64,000 nt of DNA from Allium sativum (taxonomy: Eukaryota > Streptophyta > Magnoliopsida > Asparagales > Amaryllidaceae), in assembly GCA_030737875.1 (NCBI GenBank), contig CM060912.1, forward strand, positions 884,577,199 through 884,641,198, written 5' to 3'. How positions within the stretch are numbered: position 1 is the stretch's first letter; each line of letters opens with the position of its first letter. The position numbers and the translations under genes are program-made. Shown piece after piece: positions 22,669-35,110 of this stretch. Below the pieces are notes generated by a model, which made no database searches, was not told the DNA's origin, and was given only the letters and a program-made list of their open reading frames with translations.

Positions 22669-24244
22669 TTTCCATCTTTTACTGAGCATAAATAAGTTAG
22701 GTTTGTTATCTGCTTATTTATTTGATTTTTGCAACAACGGATTGTATCTCGGTGGAACAATTCATTTGTTGCAGTACACTTATTTGTTGATTTAAAACAT
22801 TTATTTGATGCATTTATACTTATTTTATGGTCAGTTACGTAGATGAAGTTCTAAAGTCACCGACGAGCATAGATTTGTCTTCTATGGTGACTGCTAACTC
22901 TGCTTACCTTCGAAAACATGGAAATATTCAACCAAAACTACCGTTGCTCAGCCTAAGCGACAAAACAAGAAGCTAAGTGCAAATCACCTAAGTATAGATG
23001 ATATGTTAGGGGCCCGAATGCAGAGATGCATTCAAGCTCCTTTGTTCCCATCAAACTCTCTACAATATTGAGGGGAATGTTACTATTTGTTAATTGTTAC
23101 CATGCGTATGCGCTTTTAAGACTGTCCTGAAGCTTTTAAATTAGTTTTGGAGTGTACACATCTATAGGATACATTCATATTGTTAATTTAAAGGATTTTA
23201 TTTTTTTAATTGTGGTGTTAGGAAGAACATATTGGGGTACCCTTAGCACCACACTTGTTGTATTAATCGTGGACGAAAATGCTATTTGGCCCGGAAATGC
23301 GTTTGTCATTTTTTGCGGAACGAATGCATATGGTTGGATTTTCCATATATGCTGTGTTTACTCCCACCTGTATTAAGTACGTTACAACCCTACATTATGC
23401 GCAAAACGACTAAAATATTTTTGGATGATGTAGCAAAACTCAATTGTGGGTGTCTAATGGTTTAAGGCCAGCCACTACGATCATTAAAATAAAGTATGAC
23501 ATACTTGATGTTGCCTAATCGAATTAAGAAAATCCTCCATCATTGATCCAAAGGATCAAATTTGTTGAAAAACATATTACAAAAATCTCACTTTCTACGA
23601 ACATTTATTGTCACGTTCTTAAACTTTCATAGTTTGAATATTCAAGACTCAAATGTAACCGAGCTCAAGTCCCAAGCGACTAAGGACAAACCATCCCAAT
23701 TCGTTCCAGCCTCGAATCGGTAGGCTCAAACGCACCAGTTTGGCATGCCTTCGGTTCGGCCAAGGCGTAGGAGTTTGTTTGACTTCACCAAACCATGCAA
23801 CTCCAGACGAGCATAAAAGCTCAGATCCAGATCCATATCCTTTTCTGTTCGGCAAGAGCGCTTCATCTTGGTTTAACACATTCTCGGTTAGGTTTCTTTT
23901 TTTGGCTCGGCGTCCTCAGGTTTGTTGGATGTAATAAGACCACATCTTCCTCCATTCGGTTCGATATGTCACCGAATCAGCATGACATATGCTGAGTTGA
24001 GACATAATACATGGCTGACTTAGTAGACTCCACTCCACTACTCTCTGTCCACTCTATCACTCCTTTTCCACCCACGCGTCTGGTCGAACCGAATACGAAC
24101 TATGCCTATAAATACCACCTTAAAAGGCATTTGGAGGACTTCTTCTTCAACTTTTTGCACTGCTTATTCACTCTTTTCAGTGGTACTTGGGGTTGCATCA
24201 ATTCCACCAGCTGTAATCGTCAAACTAGTGTAAAACTAGTGAAA
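22669..24244. other. Old host or retroelement sequence with possible exon
   Basis: A stop-free stretch on the plus strand at 22836-22976 follows an acceptor-like GGTCAG and encodes 46 residues (YVDEVLKSPTSIDLSSMVT and so on). It reads like a real terminal exon but I do not recognise the family. Near 23069 a TTGAGGGGAA run precedes TGTTAC, which resembles a polypurine tract and LTR start. Between 23640 and 24244 the sequence resembles the U3/R part of a decayed LTR, with TATAAATA at 24107-24114. I assign this right part tentatively to element F. Confidence 0.35.
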
Positions 24245-24249
24245 ATAAC
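24245..24249. repeat. Target site duplication of element B (left)
   Basis: ATAAC, identical to 41067-41071. The match is perfect. Confidence 0.9.
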
Positions 24250-24608
24250 TGTAACACCCCACCTCCGCTAGGGTCACTCACAAAGGGAATGCACTAGCTT
24301 TGGTGGAGCATTATCTAGGTAAACATACGCAGAAATATTACAAGACTGAACATATAAAACAACGGAAGAAGAACCAAATTTTATTGCTTCAAAATCTAGA
24401 AAGGTCTAAAGCCTTTTACATCAAAATGCTATTAAATCCATTACATCGAAATCTGTCTTGCAATAGTAAAGAAGCATAAAACCATAGTCATAAATCATTC
24501 CCCAAGTAAAACAGTAAAGCAGCCATAGTCAAGAGCAATCCAAACCTTCATGAAATAGCCTTGGAGCTTGGTAAGATCCGAACTAAGCTGTATTCCCACC
24601 TTGTGAAC

Positions 24609-24623
24609 CTGGGGGGGGGGGGG
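24609..24623 (-). promoter_or_regulatory. C-rich tract and CAG acceptor candidate (B 3' LTR)
   Basis: On the plus strand a G homopolymer follows CCT. In element sense this is a long C run ending CAG/GTT. The other B LTR has TAG/G here (30796-30798). With the donor at 27650 the candidate intron is about 3.0 kb. Confidence 0.45.
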
Positions 24624-24660
24624 ACAGGGAAAAGAGGAAAAAGGGGCGAAACAAAGCGGG

Positions 24661-24677
24661 TCAGTCATAAAGACTGA
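24661..24677 (-). promoter_or_regulatory. LTR stem-loop TCAGTC-TTTAT-GACTGA (B 3' LTR)
   Basis: Same sequence and place as in A. The other B copy is at 30836-30852. Confidence 0.75.
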
Positions 24678-25633
24678 GTAAGTCCTAGTGACTTTCATCA
24701 TAAAAGAACAGGTAAAGATAACATGGCATGAATAAACTGAAAGTAAACATAAGCATGATGACAAGATAAGCTACAGACACGATAACTAAGAATAACATCA
24801 TAGGATTTCTGTCATGTATAACATTGCAAGGTTCCCATTCAAGATGAACTAAGTATAGTTTCGCAAGATTTCTATCAAGCATCGCAAGATTTCTCTGCTT
24901 CACCATTAAAACGATATCTATTTGCTTTGATTTCCTAAATTCTCTGCACCAACTGTACTGGTACCCCAACCCGTATCATCCTTTCCATGTATATGTACAG
25001 TCCCTTGCCGTATATCATATGGGTTTCATCACGTATTTCTATACTACTCCAACGTAGTGCCACCATTCTTGAAATCGTTTGGACCACCACCCTTGTTCTA
25101 GCTAGGTTTCCTTATCATGAACTATCGCGTGTTCGACTAGGATTTATGCCACCTAGGACTACTAGGGATTATGCTACCTATTGAACGTTTTCTAGATTCG
25201 TTTAGGGTTTATGCCACCTAGGACCACTAGGGATTATGCCACTTACGAATTCCACATAACGATCTATTAATCGATCGGCTCCCTACAAGTCCTAGCTCGT
25301 TCAAGTGTCTATGTCATACGGCCCAATCACGAAATGTAGTCACCTGTGCTAGATTCACCATAGGGTGTATCAAGCCCTATGGTGCCAACCATCGACACGA
25401 ATCAAGCACGCACAGTGTAAACCTACTGGTGCCCAATGCCTGCTTTTTTAACTCTAGACTACGTGCACGACCATAGTCCGCCTGAACCTACAATGGCGCA
25501 CCAACTCAGCCGTCGTTCTGGTCGCTTGCAATCAGCCCAGTAATCGTGCCCCACCCTGCCTAGTTCCAGGGTACCGTGATACATCTAGTGGGTTACTGCT
25601 GAAAAGGACCGCGCAATTAGGGTTTCCGTTCAG

Positions 25634-26300
25634 TAGGTTAAGTGTTGTCGTTTAAATTCGAAACTTAACCCCATCAGTCTAGCATGTCAAGTTGGTTAAG
25701 TGTTGTCATTCAAGTTCGTGACTTAACCCGCCTACGTGTCATGTCAAATTGGCTAAGTGTTGTCGTTTAAGTTTATGACATAGCCCTACGAATCATCTGT
25801 CAAGTTGGTTAAGTATATTCAAGCGGTTCATGACTTAACCCTATCAAATCATCGTGTTAAATTGGTTAAGTATATTCAAGCGGTTCATGACTTAACCCTA
25901 TCAAATCGTCGTGTACAATTGGTTAAGTATATTCAAGCGGTTCATGACTTAACCCGCTCACGTATCATGCTAAGTTGGTTAAGTATTATCTATATGTTCA
26001 AGTTGACTTAACCCTGCCACGTGTCAGGTTATATCGATTAGGTGTTATCAACCTATTCAAGTTAGCCCAAACCATCCGCTAGTCATGTTATAACGGTTAA
26101 GTGTCATTAGCCTAGCCACGTTACTTAACCCACCCATTCATATCATATTGGTTAAGCCTACGTTTATAAGTTTTACATGTTCTTAACTCATACCGGTTAG
26201 GTCCATATTCACATGTCAAATTTCCATGTCATCCCACCTAACCCTCTAACCATACCCACGTCTTATTATGGTTAGTGTTCCTTAATTCATTCATTATGAC
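25634..26300 (-). repeat. Tandem array of about eleven GGTTAAGT hairpins (B 3' LTR)
   Basis: Units of about 56-60 bp, most with GGTTAAGT and ACTTAACC 15-25 nt apart (25636, 25690, 25806, 25862, 25918, 25975, 26094). Variants keep pairing: GGCTA/TAGCC (25749), GGTTAGGT/ACCTAACC (26198) and CTAACCATA/TATGGTTAG (about 26240-26275). The 5' LTR array at about 31808-32470 adds TTGGG/CCCAA. It is homologous to the A array. Confidence 0.85.
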
Positions 26301-26311
26301 GAACGAATCAT

Positions 26312-26528
26312 GACCTCTCACATTAGACCGTGCATTTTGTGGCCACTGGATTTGCCGGGCGGTTCCGGGCAGATTTACACTACAAACTGGGTCTAACCTC
26401 GTGTCATAAACCGTTATGCCTACAATTTGGCCTTCGACCTCTCACATTAGACTGACACTTTGTGGCTACTGCATTTGCCGGGCGGTTCCGGGCAGGTTTA
26501 CACCACAAACCGAGTCTAACCTCGTGTC
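26312..26528 (-). repeat. Paired CCGG hairpin modules (B 3' LTR)
   Basis: Two modules (26312-26405, 26436-26528) with apex GCCGGGCGGTTCCGGGCAG on the plus strand and TTAGAC/GTCTAA and TTTGTGG/CCACAAA type stems. The 5' LTR pair is at 32486-32579 and 32610-32702. Confidence 0.85.
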
Positions 26529-27639
26529 AAAGGTTCATTAATGGTCGTATCCCCCCCAAAACCCCAATATCAGTTCATGTGTTTAACATATAGAAATGTT
26601 CATGTTCGTGTTCAAGTCAATTATCCAATACACAGTCATTTTCATGTTTAAAATTCCCAACTTTACATATTAATAAACATATGCCCAAGTTCCAAAATTA
26701 CATGCCAATTTATATATATATATACACATATATATGGATATATATACCCAATTCTAGTCAGTTTACATATGTCCAATTCTTGCCTATTTACATGTATGCC
26801 AAGTTTATGCTATTTCACCCATATCGAGTTCTAGCCAAAATTGCATGTATCATGCCCAAATAAACCCAAATCATGATTCATGATGTAGTTATCCCAAACA
26901 ATAATCTTTTTATTACAACACATGCCAACTACCCAAGTTCATAATACATATTTATGCCAATTATCAAATTTATAATCGCTTTTATACTCAAATCCCAGTT
27001 CTACATATGCCCAATCATAAGCCAAATCTTTGGATTTAATTTACATAGGCCCGAACTCGTGGTTTAATTTACATGCCAAATTACATACATGTTATGTATA
27101 CGAAATCTCATGTTACATTACATAGATCCTATTTGTGCCAAATTCCATGTATATAATATTTATGCAAATTTGTTCATAACAAGATTATACCAAAATTTAC
27201 AGATCAAGCCCAAACTTGCAAATACAATGATAATATCCAATTTCATGTTGCCAATTATTACATCATATTCATATAGGCAATAATCCCATAATTCCCCCGT
27301 ATACATATCGTACGCAAATCGCGATTTTAGGCCAAGGTCCGAAATTGACCAAGGTTCATAAAAAGAAAATAAATTGGGGGAGATAGAAATTGAACAAAAA
27401 TGATATCAGAGGAAAACATCATCATAGGTATAAATATTACAACTTGATGATAACGTCATCACAAATCAAGAAAACTGCTGAATAGATCATAAACTTGTCA
27501 TGAACATAAAGATGGACAAGTCCCAAAACAGAAGATTCAAGGAGCAACAAAAATAGATCAGAATCGATAAACATACTTAGATCCAATTCCACTTTATTTC
27601 ATGTCCATATTGTAATTAAATGTTTAAATCTAAAAGTAA

Positions 27640-27795
27640 CTAGCACTTACAGAGCATGGATAGTGAATTAGGAACTGAAATTTTCATAGAACGTTGTAGT
27701 AGTGTTGATTTATTGTTTGAACCATCGTTGAAGCTTTGTTCTTCGAATTGATTTGAGTTTGAATGCTTGTACTTTGATTTGGAGGCGGCGGCCAT
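27640..27795 (-). CDS. Short leader ORF in B LTR
   Basis: Minus strand, 51 codons starting MAAASKSKYKHSNSN in a good context (ACCATGG), within the predicted first exon. The ORF runs to a stop just past the donor CTG/TAAGTG, so splicing would change its end. C has a comparable MAAPSSSK start, D has MASLLCWNL and E has MASNF at the same relative place. I infer a leader or upstream ORF rather than a known protein. No domain is visible. Confidence 0.35.
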   Translation of the reverse strand: MAAASKSKYKHSNSNQFEEQSFNDGSNNKSTLLQRSMKISVPNSLSMLCKC

Positions 27796-28292
27796 GGTTC
27801 AAGAGGGAGTTCAGCAGCATAATAGTGTAATAATGATTTGATATGAATTAGGTTAGGTCTAAGGGTGTTTTTATAGGTGTAGCAACTATTTTAGGCCCTT
27901 AGATTAACCCTAGAATCAATCCGGACCATCAAAACACGTCTCAGGCTTCAAAAATGAGTTCTGGGTCAAACCAGGCCGACCAGGTCGACCTGTAAGGTGG
28001 GGAGGTCGACACTATGGTTGACTTGGGGGGTAGGTCGACCCTATGGTCGACCTGGGGGGTAGGTCGATCCTATTGTCGACCCTCTGGTCCAGTGTTGCCT
28101 GAAAACTGCTGAAACTTGCACAAGTCATAACTTCTTCATCCGGACTCCGATTTTCGAAAACTCGGACTCTATTTCATGTAAAATTTCGAGACGAACGCAA
28201 TGGCGTAACCCGTTTCCCCTGATTCTGACCTTAAAATTTAATTCTGGCTTGATTTCTTGTTTTAACATGTTATAAAAATACGGGTTGTTACA

Positions 28293-28327
28293 TTCTCCCC
28301 TCCTTAAAGGATTTCGTCCCCGAAATC
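28293..28327 (-). promoter_or_regulatory. Polypurine tract and pre-PPT hairpin (B)
   Basis: In element sense, GATTTCG-GGGA-CGAAATC (28327-28310), then a purine run AAGGAGGGGAGAA next to the 3' LTR. Confidence 0.8.
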
Positions 28328-28399
28328 TTCAAGTTAAGAAGAATGTGTCCTACCACCCAATCATCCATCTACTCAATCATCAGTCACAGGCATCCATTA

Positions 28400-28790
28400 T
28401 CCTTAAGAGATTTCTAATGTTGTATGAACATATGCAGAAAGTGTGTGTATATGTTCGTTGTCAATACAAATGATCAGGCCTGATTGATCTTTATAAATGC
28501 AAAATATGTTTAGTGTCATGAATCCAACATGTATGCAAATAGTCCTAGTCATATAAACACTAAACACTATATGTGTGCACACACATCCATGCATATGCAA
28601 CATCCATATGATAACACATCCAATTTCATCCATAAACAAGTATAAACACTCATGCATATGCAATATGGAAATGTGTCTGAGCCGATCTAGTGCCTAATGT
28701 GTGTTACGTAATCACGAGCAACCACTAGCAGCCACTTGCAACCATCAATCATAACATGTCTCAAACACATGTTTACACCCAATTGTTCCT
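28400..28790 (-). other. Conserved 3' noncoding region of B
   Basis: Collinear with 15478-15850 of A and 46881-47330 of D. It includes the palindrome GATCAGGCCTGATTGATC at 28472-28489 and the GGCACTAGATC block. No gene is seen. Confidence 0.55.
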
Positions 28791-29249
28791 ACCTAAAGGT
28801 ATATTTGAACGATAAAAGCAAGTAAAAACCTTGTGCCCATTAGGCAATGTCAAAACTGGAAATCTATGTCACAAATATACTGATTTGGAGAAGAACTCCC
28901 TAAGCACCAGCCCCGAAGACCGAAATCAACATCAGGCTGACACCCAAAGAATTACTCAACCCAACCAATATATATGATTCTAGGAAACTAAGCATGATGG
29001 ACTACTTTTAGGTCACAAGGAAATCCCTTCCTAAAACCAACTCGTATCCTACAAAACCCAAAGAGTTTAGTCAACCCAACAGACACCCTCAAGCCCCAAA
29101 ATGTATTACTAACGACGAGTCATCCTCCCTATGGGGTTTCTAACAGAAATGGGATTGAGAATAGGACCGAGAGGATATACTTGAAAGATAGCATGCAAAT
29201 TAGCTCTACAGGAAAAGAGGGATCAAGGATATACTCTTAAAAAGAGATA

Positions 29250-30110
29250 TGATGCGCGTATCTAGTCTTTAATCTTCTAAGTCGCATTTCCTTGAGCTTA
29301 ACTCCATTGTGCTTTATCCGTCTTTAACTTCAAAATTTCTTAATTCTTGTTTCCAAAATATGAGTTGGAACTCATTTCACTGTTGTCTCTCGTCCCATTT
29401 TTAATTATTCTTCTTCTAGTATACTCGGCTTAAACATAACTGCATACTCATGGTTTCATGCAAGCTCTCCAAAATTCACTAGTGAATCTCGGACCTCGTT
29501 CACTTACTAGAAGGTATTCCACATAAATGAATTATCTCTTGAAAATAAATAAATGCCAACCATGTTGCCAAGTGTACTTACTAAGGTGATTTTCTATAAC
29601 TCATGCATAAGCGAGATGAACCATCCGCCTTAGTGGCGAACACTACTCGAGCGGGTCGATAAATGTATCAAGAACGGGTCGATAAATGTACCAAGAGATT
29701 CTAGGTAACTAAACATGGCAGAACCCTAAGGGTTACACTAGACTTCGAGGGCATTACCAAGGCAAGTCGAGTGTCTAACTACCCTCTTTTCATACTCGAG
29801 AATGGCATCATTTCTGGAAAACCACTCCATCCCTAGAATCAACCCATAGCCCAAAAACATAAGCTTTACTTCTAAACTCAACATTTAGCATAGACATTCT
29901 CAAATCCATACAAGCCATGAATAAATGAGCCGATTCCCTAACAGGATTTGAGAATAAAATGGGATCCTCTACTACGATAGTACCAAGGCGCAGAGACTCA
30001 ACTATCGAAGCAGAAATAAAAAGGATGCGATGTACCATAATCAAAAAGGGTACGAACAGGATAGAAAGATAAACTAGACTTTCCTACAGAAACGTTTCTA
30101 CCTTCTTGTT
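29250..30110 (-). pseudogene. Element B pol remnants: protease, integrase core, chromodomain shreds
   Basis: Minus strand, several frames. Around 30070-29808 there is a retropepsin remnant: the active site reads FDYGTS instead of DTG. After a frameshift it continues SASIVESLRLGTIVVEDP and FSNPV, aligning with the region after DTGAS in E. Around 29540-29480, RGPRFTSEFWRA matches the integrase segment after the second catalytic Asp. Around 29330-29250 a stop-broken string ending in IRASYLFL matches a chromodomain end. RT and RNase H are missing. Order is kept, so this is a deletion and decay product. Confidence 0.65.
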
Positions 30111-30423
30111 CTGAGCCTCATTCGCCTTAACCACTTTTATCCCCTCTTATATAATGTGTTAACAGGTCTCTCGAGAACTACCTCCATCGCACGGCAACCC
30201 TACAAAGCTTGAAATAAGATTAGTCGCAGATGGAACTAATGTGACTACAGATGGAGGAAAGAAAGGAAAGGGGATTCGAATAAGGAAACAAAGGATAATG
30301 CTAAAGGCCTTTGGGGAATAATCTTTAAAAATAAAACTTTTCTTGAAAAATATTTCTTTGTAAATGGTTTTGAAAATAATTTCAAAAGGTTTTAAAAACT
30401 TTTTCCCAGTCTGGTAACCTTCT

Positions 30424-30435
30424 GCTCTGATACCA
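30424..30435 (-). promoter_or_regulatory. Primer binding site, tRNA-iMet (B)
   Basis: TGGTATCAGAGC on the minus strand, 2 bp inside the 5' LTR edge at 30438. Confidence 0.9.
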
Positions 30436-32878
30436 AATGTAACACCCCACCTCCGCTAGGGTCACTCACAAAGGGGATGCACTAGCTTTGGTGGAGCATT
30501 ATCTAGATAAACATACACAGAAATATTACAAGATAGAACATATAGAAAAGTGGAAGAAGAACCAAATTTCACTGCTTCAAAATCTAAAAGGTCCAAATCC
30601 TTTTACATCAAAATGCTATTAAATCCATTACATCGAAATCTGTCTTGCAATAGTAAAGAAGCATAAAACCATAGTCATAAATCATTCCCCAAGTAAAACA
30701 GTAAAGCAGCCATAGCCAAGAGCAATCCAAGCCTTCATGAAATAGCCTCGGAGCTTGGTAAGATCCGAACGAAGCTGTATTCCCACCCTGTGAACCTAGG
30801 GGGGAACGGAAGAAAAAGGGGCGAAACAAAGCGGGTCAGTCATAAAGACTGAGTAAGTCCTAGTGACTTTCAGCATAAAAACAGGTAAAGATAACATGGC
30901 ATGAATAAACTGAAAGTAAACATAAGCATGATGACAAGATAAGCTACAGGCACGATAACTAAGAATAACATCATAGGATTTCTATCATGTATAACATTGC
31001 AAGGTTCCCATTCAAGATGAACTAAGTATAGTTTCACAAGATTTCTATCGAGCATCGCAAGATTTCTCTGCTTCACCATTAAAATGATATCTATTTTCTT
31101 TGATTACCTAAATTCTCTACACCAACTGTACTAGTACCCCAACCTGTATCATCCTTTCAATGTATATGTACAGTTTCTTGCCGTATATTGTACGGGCTTC
31201 ATCATGTATTTCTATACTACTCCAACGTAGCGCCACCATTCTTGAAATCGTTTGAACCGCCACCCTTGTTCTGGCTAGGTTTCCTTATCATGAACTATCA
31301 CGTGTTCAACTAGGATTTATGCCACCTAGGTACACTAGGGATTATGCTACCTATTGAACGTTTTCTAGATTCGTTTAGGGTTTATGCCACCTAGGAACAC
31401 AAGGGATTATGCCACCTAACGAATTCCACATAACGATCTATTAATCGATCGGCTCCCTACAAGTCCTAGCTCGTTCATGTGTCTGTGTCATATGGCCCAA
31501 TAACGAACTGTAGTCACCTGTGCTAGGTCCACCATAGGGTGTATCAAGCCCTATGGTGCCAACCATCGACACGAATCAAGCATGCACAGTGTAAACCTAC
31601 TGGTGCCCAATGCCTGCTTTTTCAACTCCGGACTACGTGCACGACCATAGTCCGCCTGAACCTACAATGGCGCACCAACTCAGCCGTCGTTCTGGTCACT
31701 TACAATCAGCCCAGTAATCGTGCCCCACCCTGCCTAGTTCCAGGGTACCGTGATACATCTAGTGGGTTACTGCTGAAAAGGACTGCGCAACTAGGGTTTC
31801 CGTTCAGTAGGTTAAGTGTTGTCATTTAAATTCGAGTCTTAACCCTATCAGTCTAACATGTCAAGTTGGTTAAGTGTTGTCATTCAAGTTCGTGACTTAA
31901 CCCGCCTACGTGTCATGTCAAATTGGCTAAGTGTTGTCATTCAAGTTCTTGACTTAGCTCTACGAATCATCTGTCAAGTTGGTTAAGTATATTCAAGCGA
32001 TTCATGACTTAACCCTATCAAATCATCGTGTTAAGTTGGTTAAGTATATTCAAGTGGTTCATGACTTAACCCTATCAAATCATCATGTCCAATTGGTTAA
32101 GTATATTCAAGCGGTTCATGACTTAACCCGCTCACGTATCATGCTAAGTTGGCTAAGTATTATTTATATGTTCAAGTTGACTTAACCCTGCCACGTGTCA
32201 GGTTATATCGATTGGGTGTTATCAACCTATTCAAGTTAGCCCAACCCATCCGCTAGTCATGTTATAACGGTTAAGTGTCATTAGCCTAGCCACGTTACTT
32301 AACCCACACATTCATATCATATTCGTTAAGCCTACATTTATAAGTTTTACATGTTCTTAACTCATACCGGTTAGGTCCATATTCACATGTCAAAATTCCA
32401 TGTCATCCCACCTAACCCTCTAACCATACCCACGTCTTATTATGGTTAGTGTTCCTTAATTCATTCATTATGACAAACGAATCATGACCTCTCACAATAG
32501 ACCGTGCATTTTGTGGCCATTGGATTTGCTAGGCGGTTCCGAGCAGATTTACACCACAAACTGGGTCTAACCTTGTGTCATAAACCGTTACGCCTACAAT
32601 TTGGCCTTCGACCTCTCACATTAGACTGACACTTTATGGCTACTGGATTTGCCGGGCGGTTCCGGGCAGGTTTACACCACAAACCGAGTCTAACCTCGTG
32701 TCCAAGGTTCATTAATGGTCGTATTCCCCCCAAAACCCCAATATCAGTTCATGTGTTTAACATACAGAAATGTTCATGTTCGTGTTCAAGTTAATTATCC
32801 AATACACAGTCATTTTCATGTTTCAAATTCCCAACTTTACGTATTAATAAACATATGCCTAGGTCCCAAAATTACATG

Positions 32879-32880
<2 letters not shown>

Positions 32881-32922
<42 letters not shown>
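32881..32922. repeat. AT dinucleotide microsatellite
   Basis: About 20 AT units in the B 5' LTR. The other LTR has a shorter, interrupted tract at about 26710-26745, so the array changed after insertion. Confidence 0.85.
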
Positions 32923-32923
<1 letters not shown>

Positions 32924-33315
32924 ATATATATACCCAATTCTAGTCAGTTTACATATGACCAATTCTTGCCTATTTACATGTATGTCAAGTTTATGCTATT
33001 TCACCCATATCGAGTTCTAGCCAAAATTGCATGTATCATGCCCAAATAAACCCAAATCATGATTCATGATGTACTTATCCCAAACTGTAATCTTTTTATT
33101 ACAACACATGCCAACTACCCAAGTTCATAATACATATTTATGCCAATTATCAAATTTACAATCGCTTTTATACTCAAATCCCCAATTCTACATATTCCCA
33201 ATCGTAAGACGGATCTTTTGATTTAATTTATATAGGCCCGAACTCGTGGTTTAATTTACATGCCAAATTACATACATGTTATACATACCAAATCTCATGT
33301 TACATTACATAGATC

Positions 33316-33320
33316 CTATT
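33316..33320. repeat. Target site duplication of C (left)
   Basis: CTATT, identical to 39891-39895. Uninterrupted B sequence at about 27130 has one copy. Confidence 0.92.
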
Positions 33321-33697
33321 TGTAACGACACGGATTTTGCCCGACCTTAATCGATCACAAAATCGACCAAGACCGTTCAAAACTCGCATACGTTAACTTT
33401 GGGAATACAAAACATCAGAACAATAACAGCAGACTTTTATTACATTATAATAATATAACATCAGAGTACAGAATATATCAGAGTACATTGAAATAAAATT
33501 ACAGCGGAAGATAAACTACAAAAGATTTAATACATTAAATAAAATACGGTAAACAGCGGAAGACTACTAAGCTCTGGACACAGCTTTAGGCTTCGATCCA
33601 GGATCCTGCTAAAGAGAGAGATATCTGCAAAAAGCTACTCGACTGTCCGTGTGGAAAAGAGGGCACCCGAGTTTGCAAAGTGAAACAAACTACGAGT

Positions 33698-33711
33698 CAG
33701 TCATGGGACTG
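33698..33711 (-). promoter_or_regulatory. LTR stem-loop CAGTC-CCAT-GACTG (C)
   Basis: In element sense a 5-bp perfect stem with a different loop from the other families, about 90 nt before the acceptor candidate at 33606. Confidence 0.65.
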
Positions 33712-34985
33712 GTGTGAGAATTCTAAACTAATTTAACTAATAAGACAAATCCAAGGACCACGCCGCTAATGCGGAACGGGTTTTATTCCAATGAATTGTC
33801 GGTGCATAAACTAAAGTAAATCGAGAAATAACGCAATGTCTTTTTGGAAAAATGAAACCATTATAAGACCCAGGTCCCATCACACAATGCAACGCACACC
33901 AGAGGATAGGGTTTTACCTTATAATGGTCAAAAGATGCTTGATACGTATAAAACGGATTTGATATTATTATTAGTGTATATATGTTTTAATAAAAAGATT
34001 TGAATCATAAGTATCAATCCTAGACGGCATGGTTACCATATAGCATGTCGCCAATACTATTTATACAATCAAAACCGCAAGGGCGTATTGGAAATTTGGA
34101 TTCCATCATGAGTCGAGGCTAGGGGCAAGATCCTCTCCGATTCGAGACACTCTAGCAAATGCCTCAGGATTCCCCGCAGTGAACCCTTGGAAGCGGTAGG
34201 GCCGGTCCCCGCCAATGGGCAGTGGATTAGTTATGCCTGAACACACGTTTCCCGGTCCCTTTGGACCTATAGTATGACCACCAACGGCCTATAAAAAAAA
34301 AACGAGGCGCCTCAAAATCCATCATCCACATAAGTAAAATGTCAGGGCTGGCAGGTCGCTGACACCACTCTAGCTAGAAAGAAACGTGTGCACTCCCTAC
34401 GGTCCATATCCCGTTTTTGACTCATACCGGGGTGTGAGGCTCGCGAAGTCACAATATACACAAAGCTATGCCTAAATAGACTATGCTTTGATCATCAACC
34501 ACAAGGCCCTGCTTTTCAACAAAAGCCTTGATCAATGCATCTTAGTATGCCACATTGTCAGTCCATACTATACCATTGATTTCTACCAATATATAACCTC
34601 TAAGCTCGTATGTCTCAGAGAAGGGTGTTAACCACCAAGCGGATATGTATTAACAGAGATCAACGAATGTAGTATAAGGGACTACAACGTCAGACATACA
34701 ATCCATTTATAAACTTATGCCCTGGGTCTGGGCGAAAGTCAAATCCGTGCAATCAACACTACGTCCGGACGGCTACTACTGTCGCCCCTTCAAGGTAGCT
34801 ACTCCCATCATGGGTCTCAATAGCAACACACCCATTCGATGTGAAGATCGTCGGTCTTCAATCACCGTCTTCAACTCTTCGAACGTCGTATCATTATTTG
34901 GAATGAGAGTAAACTCGGACTTTCCAAATAATTCTCGCATATATAAATTTGCAAACCATTCTATATCGTTATTTATTCTTTTATA

Positions 34986-35110
34986 AATATCGTCCATTCA
35001 TTTCATGTATATATATATCGTCCATTCATTTCATAAATATCGTCCATTCATTTCATAAATATCGTCCATTCATTTCATGCATATAAATATATCGTCCATT
35101 CATTTCATAT
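34986..35110. repeat. Tandem repeat with unit containing ATCGTCCATTCATTTCAT (C)
   Basis: Five copies with short variable spacers. It lies in the intron-like part of C. Confidence 0.8.

Larger units (their letters stand above)
24250..28292 (-). repeat. Element B 3' LTR
   Basis: 4043 bp. In element sense it has a GTCGAC cluster (about 28080-27970), TATAAAAAC (27875-27867), a short ORF starting at 27795, a donor CTG/TAAGTG (GT at 27650), the CCGG hairpin pair (26528-26312), the hairpin array (about 26300-25634), GGGAGCCGATCG (about 25272), the TTTAT stem-loop (24677-24661) and a C-rich tract ending CAG (24611-24609). Confidence 0.92.

Noticed and set aside
23069..23082. Polypurine tract plus LTR start (TTGAGGGGAATGTTAC) of a copia-type element
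   Set aside because: No matching second LTR or copia protein text nearby; kept only as a remark.
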